From: Methylobacterium sp. J-078
Lineage (GTDB): Bacteria > Pseudomonadota > Alphaproteobacteria > Rhizobiales > Beijerinckiaceae
Length of the DNA: 64,000 bases
Direction of reading: 5' to 3'
NCBI RefSeq assembly: GCF_022829285.1
Contig: NZ_JAKSYI010000141.1
Coordinates: 186,001-250,000, forward strand
Shown here: positions 8,869 through 17,051 of the stretch, one piece after another
Layout: each line of letters starts with the position of its first letter
Position numbering within the stretch: the stretch's first letter is position 1
The notes under the pieces: model-generated
What the model saw: only the letters and a program-made list of their open reading frames with translations
The model's database searches: none
Told to the model about the DNA's origin: nothing
Translations under genes and position numbers: made by a program

Positions 8869-9924
8869 ATGTCAGATCCGGTCTTCTTCTCCGCGTCCTC
8901 TACCCTCAGCCTCGGCGCCATCGCCGAGGCTGCTTGCGTTTCGCTGCCCGAGGGCGCCGATCCGCATCGTGTGATCACGGGGGCCGCGCCCCTCGAATCG
9001 GCGACGCCGCAGGATGTCGCCTATATGGACAACGCCCGCTACGGGGACGCGCTCGCCGCGACCCGGGCGGGCATCTGCCTGGTGTCGCCGCGCTTCGCGC
9101 CCCGCGTGCCCCCCGGCACCGTCGCCCTCGTCCTGCGCGATCCCTACCGGGCCTATGCCGGGCTGCTCGCCCGCCTGCATCCCGAGGCGATGCGACCCGC
9201 CTCGCTCTTTTCCGCGAGCGGCGTGGCGCCCGGCGCCCATGTCCATCCTGAGGCACGGCTTGAGCCCGGCGTGCACGTGGATCCGGGCGCCGTCATCGGC
9301 CCGAACGCCGAGATCGGGTCCGGCACCATCGTGGGTGCGAATGCCAGCATCGGACCGGGCGTGCGGATCGGGCGGGACTGTGCCATCGGCGCCGGGGTCA
9401 CCCTGACGCATGCCCTGGTGGGAAACCGGGTCATCATCCATCCGGGCGCACGCCTCGGCCAGGACGGGTTCGGATTCGCCATGGGGCCCGGCGGCCACCT
9501 CAAGGTGCCGCAGATCGGTCGCGTCATCGTTCAGGACGACGTCGAGATCGGCGCCAACACGACGATCGACCGCGGCGCCAGCCGCGACACGGTGATCGGC
9601 GAGGGCACCAAGATCGACAACCTCGTGCAGATCGCTCACAACGTCGTGATCGGACGCCACTGCGTCATCGTCTCCGGTGTGGGCATCTCCGGCTCGACGA
9701 CGCTCGAGGATTACGTCGTCCTCGGCGGACAGGTCGGTGTGGTCGGGCATCTGCGCATCGGCATGGGGTCGCAGATCGCCGGCTCCTCCAACGTGAACCG
9801 CGACGTGCCGCCGGGCAGCCGCTGGGGCGGGACGCCGGCGAAGCCCGTGCGCGCCTGGTTCCGGGAACTCACCACCCTGGCTCGCCTCGCCGAGCGCTCC
9901 GTCGGCGACGAACCGAAGGGTTGA
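8869..9924 (+). CDS. lpxD: UDP-3-O-(3-hydroxyacyl)glucosamine N-acyltransferase LpxD
   Basis: 351 aa cytosolic acyltransferase performing the third step of lipid A synthesis (N-acylation from acyl-ACP). It has an N-terminal uridine-binding domain (residues 1-100) followed by a left-handed parallel beta-helix of hexapeptide repeats (about 110-310; for example VHVDPGAVIGPNAEIGSG). The family landmark RLGQDGFGFAMGPGGHLKVPQIGRV and the catalytic-His segment VQIAHNVVIGRHC are present. It ends with a short helical tail. It precedes fabZ and lpxA in the standard order. Confidence 0.97.
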   Translation: MSDPVFFSASSTLSLGAIAEAACVSLPEGADPHRVITGAAPLESATPQDVAYMDNARYGDALAATRAGICLVSPRFAPRVPPGTVALVLRDPYRAYAGLLARLHPEAMRPASLFSASGVAPGAHVHPEARLEPGVHVDPGAVIGPNAEIGSGTIVGANASIGPGVRIGRDCAIGAGVTLTHALVGNRVIIHPGARLGQDGFGFAMGPGGHLKVPQIGRVIVQDDVEIGANTTIDRGASRDTVIGEGTKIDNLVQIAHNVVIGRHCVIVSGVGISGSTTLEDYVVLGGQVGVVGHLRIGMGSQIAGSSNVNRDVPPGSRWGGTPAKPVRAWFRELTTLARLAERSVGDEPKG

Positions 9925-10057
9925 GGCCGGGCTTCTCATGAGACGGAGCGGCGAGCCCGTTCATGCGCGGTCACCCCGTCCCCGATCCGTAGCCGGCATG
10001 CGTTCAATCCGCAGCCGGGGCTTGCATCCATTCATCATCTCGCGAATGAAGGCGCGT

Positions 10058-10069
10058 CCAACGCGTTGG
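10058..10069. promoter_or_regulatory. 12-bp perfect palindrome upstream of fabZ
   Basis: CCAACGCGTTGG, a perfect palindrome in the 207-bp lpxD-fabZ gap, 63 bp before the fabZ start. It could be an operator or chance. Nothing else in that gap was recognised. Confidence 0.3.
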
Positions 10070-10131
10070 TGATTTGGGAAACGAGGCGGGACGGCGGGGG
10101 CGTCGGCGCGCTCAGTGAGGTTATCTGATCG

Positions 10132-10596
10132 ATGAACGACATGCCGCGAGAGCTCGGCTCGGCTGATATCCAGCAGGTCCTGGAACTGCTGCCGCACCGC
10201 TACCCCTTCCTGATGATCGACCGGATCGTCGAGATCGACGGCGACCGCAGCTGCATCGGGGTCAAGAACGTCACCATCAACGAGCCGCAATTCACCGGCC
10301 ACTTTCCCGGACTGCCGGTGTTTCCCGGCGTCCTTCTGATCGAGGGCATGGCCCAGACCGCCGGCGCCATCTGCTGCCGTCACATCATGACCGAAAACCT
10401 GAAGACCAAGCAGGTGTTCTTCATGACCATCGACAAGTGCAAGTTCCGCAAGCCCGTCGTGCCGGGGGATACCGTGCACTACCACATGACCAGGACGAAC
10501 CACCGCCGCACCATGTGGTGGTTCCGGGGTGAGGCGCGGGTCGATGGCGCGCTGGTGGCCGAGGCCGATATCGGCGCTATGCTGGTGACCGGGTGA
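10132..10596 (+). CDS. fabZ: 3-hydroxyacyl-[ACP] dehydratase FabZ
   Basis: 154 aa single hot-dog fold dehydratase of fatty acid elongation; it also balances 3-hydroxyacyl-ACP supply against LpxA and LpxD. Catalytic residues appear as His57 in FTGHFPG and Glu71 in GVLLIEGMAQ, the standard 14-residue spacing. The N-terminal LLPHRYPFLMIDRI motif is typical of FabZ rather than FabA. The gene overlaps lpxA by four bases (GTGA), implying translational coupling. A second ATG three codons downstream is an alternative start. Confidence 0.97.
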   Translation: MNDMPRELGSADIQQVLELLPHRYPFLMIDRIVEIDGDRSCIGVKNVTINEPQFTGHFPGLPVFPGVLLIEGMAQTAGAICCRHIMTENLKTKQVFFMTIDKCKFRKPVVPGDTVHYHMTRTNHRRTMWWFRGEARVDGALVAEADIGAMLVTG

Positions 10597-11405
10597 GCGG
10601 GGCCCCCGGCATACACCCGAGCGCGGTGGTCGAGGACGGCGCCACCCTGGGGGAGGGCGTCCGGATCGGGCCGTTCTGCCACCTGGGGCCCGGCGTGACC
10701 CTGGGCGCGGGCTGCGAACTTGTCAGCCACGTCGTCGTCGCCGGCCGGACCACGATCGGTCCCCGCACGCGGCTCTATCCCTTCGCCTCCATCGGGCATC
10801 CGCCGCAGGACCTGAAGTACAGGGGCGAGGCCTCCACCCTGACCATCGGCGCGGATTGCCTGATCCGCGAGGGCGTCACCATGAATCCGGGGACCGCCGG
10901 CGGCGGCCTCGAGACCACGGTGGGCGACAACTGCACCTTCCTGGCCAATTCGCATGTCGGCCACGATTGCCGGGTGGGCGACGGCGTCGTGTTCTCCAAC
11001 AACGTCATGCTGGCGGGCCATTGCAGCGTCGGCGACTACGCCATCCTGGGGGGCGGCGCGGCCGTGATCCAGTTCGCGCGCGTGGGCGCGCACGCCTTTG
11101 TGGGCGGCCTGTCGGGCCTGGAGAACGACTGCATCCCCTACGGCATGGCGCTGGGCAACCGGGCCTACCTGTCGGGCCTCAACATCATCGGCCTGCAGCG
11201 ACGCGGGTTCGCCCGCGAGGACATCCACGCCCTGCGCCGGGCCTATCGCCTGCTCTTCGCCAACGAGGGGACGTTGATGGAGCGGGTGGAGGACGTGGCC
11301 TCCGAGTTCGAGCACCACCGCGCGGTGGCCGAGATCATCGCCTTCATCCGTGTCGGCGGCAAGCGCTCGATCTGCACCCCGCGCGAGGCGCCGGGCGCCA
11401 CGTGA
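10593..11405 (+). CDS. lpxA: UDP-N-acetylglucosamine O-acyltransferase LpxA
   Basis: 270 aa cytosolic acyltransferase for the first step of lipid A synthesis. It begins directly with hexapeptide repeats (IHPSAVVEDGATLGEGV), forming a left-handed beta-helix to about residue 190, with a C-terminal helical domain. The catalytic His124 lies in SHVGHDC, matching E. coli His125. IGHPPQDLKY and the NIIGLQRRGF segment are LpxA hallmarks. GTG start within the fabZ stop region (GTGA overlap); its own stop overlaps the next GTG in the same way. Confidence 0.97.
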   Translation: MSGAPGIHPSAVVEDGATLGEGVRIGPFCHLGPGVTLGAGCELVSHVVVAGRTTIGPRTRLYPFASIGHPPQDLKYRGEASTLTIGADCLIREGVTMNPGTAGGGLETTVGDNCTFLANSHVGHDCRVGDGVVFSNNVMLAGHCSVGDYAILGGGAAVIQFARVGAHAFVGGLSGLENDCIPYGMALGNRAYLSGLNIIGLQRRGFAREDIHALRRAYRLLFANEGTLMERVEDVASEFEHHRAVAEIIAFIRVGGKRSICTPREAPGAT

Positions 11406-12310
11406 GCGCGAATCCCGCGCCGGCCGGGCGCGCCGACCCGCTGCCCGCGGCGCTGGTGCTGGTCGCGGGGGCCGGTCGCCTGCCGGAACTCGTGGCGGGC
11501 TCCCTCGACCGGGCGGGCCGGCCCTACCGCATCCTGGCGATCCGGGGCTTCGCCGAGCGGGCCATGCGCGCCCGGGCGGCGGCCACCGTCGACCTCCTCG
11601 ACATCGCCGGCATCCTCGCCGTCCTGAAGCGCTGGGGGCCCGTCAGCGTGGTGCCGGCCGGCGGCGTTTCGCGCCCCAACCCGGCCGCGATCCTCAACGC
11701 CGCCGCGGCCCTGCGCAACCGCGAGGCCCTGCGGGCGATCTCGGGCGGCGGCGACGACCGGCTCCTGCGCGGCGCCCTCGCGCTCCTGGAAGAGAACGGC
11801 CACGGGGTGGTGGGCGTCCACGAGGTCGCTCCCGATCTCCTGAGCCCGGCGGGCGTGATGGGCCGCCACCGGCCCGACGCGGCGGCCGCCGTCTCCATCG
11901 CGGCCGGGCAGGCCCTTCTGGGGGCGCTGTCGCCCCACGATGTCGGGCAGGCGGCGGTGCTGGCGGGCCAGCGCGCCCTGGCGGTGGAGGGCCCCGAAGG
12001 CACCGACCGGATGCTGGCCCGGGCCCGGAGCCTCGCCCGGCGTCCCCTCGGTTTTGGCCGGGCCCAGGCCGGCATCGTCCTGGTGAAGCTCGCCAAGGTG
12101 GGCCAGGATCTGCGCGTCGATCTCCCGGCGATCGGGCCGCGCACCGTCGCCAACGCAGCGGCGGCGGGCTGCGTGGGGCTCGCCGTCCAGGCCCGCTTCA
12201 CCCTGATCATCGACCGGCCCGCCACCATCGCGGCGGCCGATCGGGCGGGGCTCTTCCTCGTCGGACTCGATGCGGAAACGGGAATGGGCGCAAGGGACCT
12301 GGGAGCATGA
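11402..12310 (+). CDS. lpxI: UDP-2,3-diacylglucosamine pyrophosphatase LpxI
   Basis: 302 aa DUF1009 family protein, the alphaproteobacterial substitute for LpxH: it hydrolyses UDP-2,3-diacylglucosamine to lipid X and UMP. Visible family segments are LVLVAGAGRLPELV near the N-terminus, GGVSRPNPAAIL, the C-terminal domain with GTDRMLARA, VLVKLAKVGQDLRVDLPAIGPRTV, and the closing AAAAGCVGLAVQA. GTG start overlapping the lpxA stop (GTGA), and its stop overlaps the lpxB start (ATGA), so lpxA-lpxI-lpxB is a tightly coupled unit. Confidence 0.94.
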   Translation: MSANPAPAGRADPLPAALVLVAGAGRLPELVAGSLDRAGRPYRILAIRGFAERAMRARAAATVDLLDIAGILAVLKRWGPVSVVPAGGVSRPNPAAILNAAAALRNREALRAISGGGDDRLLRGALALLEENGHGVVGVHEVAPDLLSPAGVMGRHRPDAAAAVSIAAGQALLGALSPHDVGQAAVLAGQRALAVEGPEGTDRMLARARSLARRPLGFGRAQAGIVLVKLAKVGQDLRVDLPAIGPRTVANAAAAGCVGLAVQARFTLIIDRPATIAAADRAGLFLVGLDAETGMGARDLGA

Positions 12311-13479
12311 GCGAGCCGAAGCCCGAGCGGACGATCTGGCTGGTGGCGGGCGAGGATTCCGGCGACCAGCTCGGGGCCAAGCTGATGCGCGGCCTCGTCG
12401 AACTCTCGGAGCGGCCGATCCGCTTCGGCGGGGTCGGCGGCGAGGCGATGGCCGAGCAGGGCTTCCACTCCCTGTTCCCGATCGACGACGTGGCGGTGAT
12501 GGGCTACCTGCCGGTCGCCGCGCGGCTGCGCACCCTCCTGCGCCGCATCCGCGAGACCGTGCGGGATGTAGTCGCGGCGCGGCCCGACGTGCTCGTGATC
12601 ATCGACAGCCCGGGCTTCACCCACGCGGTGGCCCAGCGGGTGCGCAAACGGATGCCCGACCTGCCCATCGTGGATTACGTCTCGCCCAGCGTCTGGGCGT
12701 GGCGGCCGTGGCGGGCGGCGCGGATGCGCCCCTTCATCGACCACGTGCTTGCCCTTCTGCCCTTCGAACCCGAGGCGCACCGGCGCCTGAACGGTCCCGC
12801 CTGCAGCTATGTCGGCCATCCGCTGATCGAGCGCCTGAACGAATTGCGGCCGGGGCCGGCCGAAGCGAAGGGCCGCATGGACGGCCCGCCGGTCCTCGCC
12901 ATCCTGCCGGGCTCGCGCCGCTCCGAGATCGAGCGGCTGATGCCGGTCTTCAGCGCGGCCCTGGCCCGGCTCACCGCGCGCTTCGGGCCGATCGAGGCGG
13001 TGCTGCCCGCCGTGAGCCGGCACCGCGCCCTGATCGAGCGGCTGGCGCTCGCCTGGGATTCCCCGGTCACCCTGGTCCACGGCGAGGCGGCCAAGCACGC
13101 CACCTTCCGGCGGGCGCGGGCGGCCCTGGCGGCCTCCGGCACGGTGACCCTCGAACTGGCGCTCGCGGGCGTGCCGATGGTGGTGGCCTACAAAGTCTCG
13201 CGCATCGAGGAGGCGGTGGCCCGGCGCCTCATCCAGGTGCCGACCATCGTGCTGCCGAACCTCATCCTGGGTCAGAACGCGATGCCGGAATTCATCCAGG
13301 CGGATTGCACCGCGCCCCGCCTCGCCGAAGCGCTGGCGCCGCTCCTGGCCGGCGGCCCCGAACGCGATGCGCAGGTGGCGGCGCTCGCCCGCATCGACAG
13401 CCTGATGCGCCTGCCGGACGACGACCCGCCGAGTCGGAGTGCGGCCCGCATCGTGCTCGCGGCCCGGCGCGCCGCCTGA
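12307..13479 (+). CDS. lpxB: Lipid-A-disaccharide synthase LpxB
   Basis: 390 aa GT19 glycosyltransferase at the inner face of the cytoplasmic membrane; it joins lipid X and UDP-diacylglucosamine into the lipid A disaccharide. Family landmarks are WLVAGEDSGDQLGAKLM, FGGVGGEAM, VIIDSPGFTHAVA, YVSPSVWAWRPWRA, FEPEAHRR, YVGHPLIE, LPGSRRSEIERLMP and ASGTVTLELALAGVPMVVAYK. The ATG overlaps the lpxI stop. It is the last gene of the lpx run; the next genes converge on it after 4 bp. Confidence 0.97.
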   Translation: MSEPKPERTIWLVAGEDSGDQLGAKLMRGLVELSERPIRFGGVGGEAMAEQGFHSLFPIDDVAVMGYLPVAARLRTLLRRIRETVRDVVAARPDVLVIIDSPGFTHAVAQRVRKRMPDLPIVDYVSPSVWAWRPWRAARMRPFIDHVLALLPFEPEAHRRLNGPACSYVGHPLIERLNELRPGPAEAKGRMDGPPVLAILPGSRRSEIERLMPVFSAALARLTARFGPIEAVLPAVSRHRALIERLALAWDSPVTLVHGEAAKHATFRRARAALAASGTVTLELALAGVPMVVAYKVSRIEEAVARRLIQVPTIVLPNLILGQNAMPEFIQADCTAPRLAEALAPLLAGGPERDAQVAALARIDSLMRLPDDDPPSRSAARIVLAARRAA

Positions 13480-13483
13480 CGCG

Positions 13484-13912
13484 CTACGGCATCGGGCCGA
13501 AGCGGTTCGGCCCGCGCGTTCCCGGCCTGAGCAGGGTCTCGATGAGGAACCACGCGGAGAACCCCAGCATCGCCAGAACGAGACCGATGACCACCTCTGG
13601 ATAACGGTCGACCCAGCGTTCCAGGGGCAGGACGCCGAGGGCTTCCACCACCCCGTAGGGCGCGAGCCACCAGCCCGTGCGATCGCGGTCGTGCAGGCGC
13701 CGCGCCGTCTGGGCGAGGGCCGCCCCGGCGAGGGGGATCTGGCCCGCAAAGATTAGGAGGGCGGGCCAGCGCAGGCCGAGCCCGGCGAGCCAGATTGCCG
13801 CGCAGAGGAGCCCGAAGAAGGCCAGCAGCAGGCGGATCACCCGGTGGCGATAGGCCGGTGCCGAGAGACGTCCGCGCGGATCGAAGAGATCCAGGGCCGC
13901 GCGCAGCCTCAC
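13484..13912 (-). CDS. DUF805 family membrane protein
   Basis: 142 aa small inner-membrane protein with four predicted helices. The DUF805 hallmark ARRLHDRDRTGWWLA is present between the second and third helices, preceded by FDPRGRLSAPAYRHRVI, the usual N-terminal element. Function is unknown in the family. GTG start overlaps the hrpB stop (GTGA), so it is translated in concert with hrpB. Position and coupling, not biochemistry, are all that can be said about its role. Confidence 0.82.
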   Translation of the reverse strand: MRLRAALDLFDPRGRLSAPAYRHRVIRLLLAFFGLLCAAIWLAGLGLRWPALLIFAGQIPLAGAALAQTARRLHDRDRTGWWLAPYGVVEALGVLPLERWVDRYPEVVIGLVLAMLGFSAWFLIETLLRPGTRGPNRFGPMP

Positions 13913-16410
13913 GTGCCCCTCGGCTTGACCCGGCGGGTCGGCGGCTCGGCCACCGGGTCCTCGGGCCAGGGATGACGCGGGTAGCGCCCGCGCATTTCCG
14001 CGCGCACGGCGCTCCAGGACCCGCGCCAGAAGCCCGGCAGGTCGCGGGTGATCTGGATCGGCCGTGAGGCGGGCGAGAGCAGGTGGAGCACCAGGGGGAT
14101 CCGCCCGCCCGCGATGCTCGGGTGCCGCTCCAGGCCGAACAGCTCCTGCACCCGCACCGCCAGGACCGGGCCGCCCTCGGCCCCGTAATCGAGGGGGATG
14201 CGCGAGCCCGTCGGCACCTCCACGTGGGTCGGTGCCTCCGCGTCGAGGCGGGCCCGCAGGTCCCAGGGCAGCTGCGCCTGCAGGGCACGGCCGAGATCGT
14301 CGGCGCCGATCGCATCCAGGCCGGTCCGGCCGACGATCTCGGGGGCCAGCCACGCGGTGACGGTCTCGCTCAGGCGCGCGTCGGAGAGGTCCGGCCACGT
14401 CGCGGGATCGGCCGCGCGCAGGAAAGCGAGGCGCGCCCGCCACTGGGTCAGGGCCGGTGTCCAGGGCAGGGCCTGCAGGCCGATCTCGGCGATGCCGCGC
14501 GCCAGGATCGCCGCAGAGGCGTCGTCCGCCGGCACCGGCAGGGTGCGCTCGCCGAGCGTCAGCGCGCCGAGGCGGCGCAGGGAGCGGGCCCTGAGGGCAC
14601 GAGCGCCCCAATCGAACGTCACCTGCATGGCGGCCTCGATCCGGTCGGGGAACAGCGCCTCGATGGCCTCCAGGGCGATGGGCGCGGCGGCCAGGATGCG
14701 GGCGTTCGCGGCGGTGCCGATGATGTCGGCCACCACCAGGAAGGGTTCGCGCGCCAGGGCCGAGGCCGCCTCGACCCGTCCGGCCCGGCCGTTGGCCATC
14801 ACGAACTCGCCGTCGCGGCCCCGCGTCCGCGCGATCCGGTCGGGATAGGCGAGCGCCAGGAGGGGGCCGGCCTCGGTGAGATCGCTCCCGGAGAGGGCCG
14901 GCACCGTGCGGGCGAAGCCCTCCGCCTGCCGGGCCCAGGTCTGGGCGAGGCGGCGCATGTCGGTGGCGCGTTGGCCGCGGTCGCGGGCGAAGCGCTCGAC
15001 CCGGTGGCCGACATCGGTCTCGTCGCCGCCGAGGCCGCGCTCGACCAGCACGGCGGCGAGGTCGGCCGCCGCGCGGGCCTGGCCCTGTCCGGCCGCCGCC
15101 ACGACCATGCGCGCGAGGCGTGGGGGCAGGGGCAGCGCCCGCAGCGCCCGGCCGGTCTCGGTGAGCCGGCCGTCGGCCTCAATCGCGCCGAGGTCACGCA
15201 GCATCGCGCGCGCCTCGGTGAGGGCCGGCGCGGGCGGCGGGTCGAGGAAGGCGAGGACGGTCGGATCGACGACCCCCCAGGCGGCGGCGTCCAAGAGCAG
15301 CCCGGAGAGGTCGGCGGCGAGGATTTCGGGGCGCGTGAAGGGTTCGAGGGCGCTGGTGGCGGCCTCCGACCAGAGCCGGTGGCAGATGCCGGGCTCGGTA
15401 CGGCCGGCGCGGCCTCGGCGCTGGTCGACGGAGGCACGGGAGGCCCGCGCGGTGACGAGGCGGGTCAGGCCGAGGTCCGGTTCGTAGACCGGTACCCGCG
15501 ACAGGCCGGAATCGACCACGATCCGCACGCCCTGGATGGTCAGCGAGGTCTCGGCGATGCTGGTGGCGAGGACCACCTTGCGCCGACCGGGAGGCGCCGG
15601 AGCCACGGCCCGATCCTGCTCGGCCGGCGTGAGGGCACCGTAGAGCGGTGTGATTTCGGTGGCCGCGCCGACCCGGTCGGCCAGCAGCCCCACCACCCGG
15701 CGGATCTCGCCCTGGCCCGGCAGGAAGGCGAGCACCGAGCCGGGATCGGCCCGCAGGGCCCGCAGGACGGCGTCGGCCATGACGTCCTCGATGCGCCGGT
15801 TTGGGTCGCGCTCCCAGTACCGGGTCTCGACTGGGTAGGCGCGTCCCTCCGAGGCGACGACGGGGGCATCGCCCAGCAGGCCGGCGACGCGGGCGCCGTC
15901 GAGGGTGGCCGACATCACGAGGATGCGCAGGTCCTCGCGCAGGCCCCCTTGCGCGTCGAGGGCGAGCGCCAGCCCGAGATCGGCGTCGAGGGAGCGCTCG
16001 TGGAACTCGTCGAACAGCACGGCCCCGACGCCGCGCAGCTCGGGGTCGTCCAGGATCATCCGGGTGAACACGCCCTCGGTGACGACCTCGATCCGGGTCC
16101 GCCCCGAGACCTTGGAGCCCAGGCGCACCCGCAGGCCCACCGTGTCGCCGACGCGCTCGCCGAGGGTCGCCGCCATACGCTCGGCCGCCCCCCGCGCCGC
16201 GAGGCGGCGGGGCTCCAGCAGGATGATCCGGTCGCTCCGCCCGAGCCAGGGTGCGTCGAGGAGCGCCAGGGGCACGCGCGTGGTCTTGCCGGCGCCGGGC
16301 GGCGCGACGAGCACGGCGGATGAACGTGCCGCGAGGGCCTCGCGCAGGGCGGGAAGCGCCGTCTCGATCGGCAGGTCGGGCGCGTCGGCGGCGGGAGAGT
16401 GCGGGGCCAT
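13909..16410 (-). CDS. hrpB: ATP-dependent RNA helicase HrpB
   Basis: 833 aa DEAH-box helicase, close to the usual 810-850 aa. Motif I APPGAGKTTRVPLAL lies near residue 38, motif II is VLFDEFHERSLD, motif III is MSATLDGARV, and motif VI is DQRRGRAGRTEPGICHRLW. A helicase-associated domain follows, then the HrpB-specific C-terminus with TRDLPGFWRGSW, RGRYPRHPWPEDP and a final KPRGT. The family's role is uncertain (RNA metabolism). It starts at ATG 16410; the 190 bp to the divergent small secreted protein would hold both promoters. Confidence 0.95.
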   Translation of the reverse strand: MAPHSPAADAPDLPIETALPALREALAARSSAVLVAPPGAGKTTRVPLALLDAPWLGRSDRIILLEPRRLAARGAAERMAATLGERVGDTVGLRVRLGSKVSGRTRIEVVTEGVFTRMILDDPELRGVGAVLFDEFHERSLDADLGLALALDAQGGLREDLRILVMSATLDGARVAGLLGDAPVVASEGRAYPVETRYWERDPNRRIEDVMADAVLRALRADPGSVLAFLPGQGEIRRVVGLLADRVGAATEITPLYGALTPAEQDRAVAPAPPGRRKVVLATSIAETSLTIQGVRIVVDSGLSRVPVYEPDLGLTRLVTARASRASVDQRRGRAGRTEPGICHRLWSEAATSALEPFTRPEILAADLSGLLLDAAAWGVVDPTVLAFLDPPPAPALTEARAMLRDLGAIEADGRLTETGRALRALPLPPRLARMVVAAAGQGQARAAADLAAVLVERGLGGDETDVGHRVERFARDRGQRATDMRRLAQTWARQAEGFARTVPALSGSDLTEAGPLLALAYPDRIARTRGRDGEFVMANGRAGRVEAASALAREPFLVVADIIGTAANARILAAAPIALEAIEALFPDRIEAAMQVTFDWGARALRARSLRRLGALTLGERTLPVPADDASAAILARGIAEIGLQALPWTPALTQWRARLAFLRAADPATWPDLSDARLSETVTAWLAPEIVGRTGLDAIGADDLGRALQAQLPWDLRARLDAEAPTHVEVPTGSRIPLDYGAEGGPVLAVRVQELFGLERHPSIAGGRIPLVLHLLSPASRPIQITRDLPGFWRGSWSAVRAEMRGRYPRHPWPEDPVAEPPTRRVKPRGT

Positions 16411-16600
16411 CGGCGCCGGTGGTGCCGCGATCGGAGCGGTTCCGCAAGTCGCGTGGGGTCAGACCACGTTTACGATGTTCCTCACATCCCACCCCACGAG
16501 CGAAATTAAACGTCGCCTCAGCACTTTAACGCGGGAACGGATTCCCCGCGCCGGACTTGTTCGGTCGCGGCGCGACGGGCGCTCGACGGAAGAAGAATTC

Positions 16601-16894
16601 ATGAACAAGTTAGCGATCGCACTGGCCGCCAGCACTCTGCTCGGCGCCTTCGGACTGACGGCGGCCTCGGCCGCTCCCGTGACGCCGGCTCCCGCCGTCA
16701 CGGTGGCCGGTGACGCGACCCTCGATCAGGTGGCCTATCGCCGCCACCATCACGGCATGCGCCACCATCGCCATCACCGCCGCATGCACCGCATGCCGCG
16801 CTCGCGCATGATGAGCGACCCGAATTCGCGCAACCCGTCGCAGCCGGGCTACATGCAGCAGAAGGGCAACACCTCGGGCGGTCCCCGCTACTGA
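16601..16894 (+). CDS. Small secreted His/Met/Arg-rich protein of unknown function
   Basis: 97 aa. A clear Sec signal peptide (MNKLAIALAAS..., cleavage near ASA-APV, residue 24-25) is followed by a short Ala/Pro/Val segment and a strongly basic His-rich block (residues 47-72, with runs such as RRHHHGMRHHRHHRRMHRM), then a polar tail ending SGGPRY. The His and Met density suggests metal or heme binding in the periplasm, but no family is recognised. The start follows GGAAGAAGAATTC. A strong hairpin terminator follows the stop, so it is a monocistronic gene. Confidence 0.75.
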   Translation: MNKLAIALAASTLLGAFGLTAASAAPVTPAPAVTVAGDATLDQVAYRRHHHGMRHHRHHRRMHRMPRSRMMSDPNSRNPSQPGYMQQKGNTSGGPRY

Positions 16895-16920
16895 GACGAC
16901 TGCCCGTCTCGGACGGAAGG

Positions 16921-16953
16921 GAGGAGCCGGTGCGCGGGGCGCACCGGCTCCTC
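16921..16953 (+). terminator. Intrinsic terminator of the His-rich peptide gene
   Basis: 15-bp perfect stem GAGGAGCCGGTGCGC / GCGCACCGGCTCCTC with GGG loop, followed by TCTGCGTTTT. It lies 26 bp after the stop codon and before mutS. Confidence 0.8.
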
Positions 16954-17051
16954 TCTGCGTTTTGGAGCCAGGATTCGTTCTCCACGCTTCTCCCCAGGGG
17001 AAGCGGGGCGCCGCGCTGATGCGGAGGGGCGGGCTCTGCTATGCTCGCCCC

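Noticed and set aside
14083..16323. 746-codon plus-strand frame over hrpB
   Set aside because: Antisense to HrpB, whose helicase motifs are intact; no domain in the plus frame.
16411..16600. Possible EcfG-type promoter (GGAAC ... GTT) before the His-rich peptide
   Set aside because: The spacing between GGAAC and GTT is 20 nt, not the 16-17 of the known alphaproteobacterial stress promoter.
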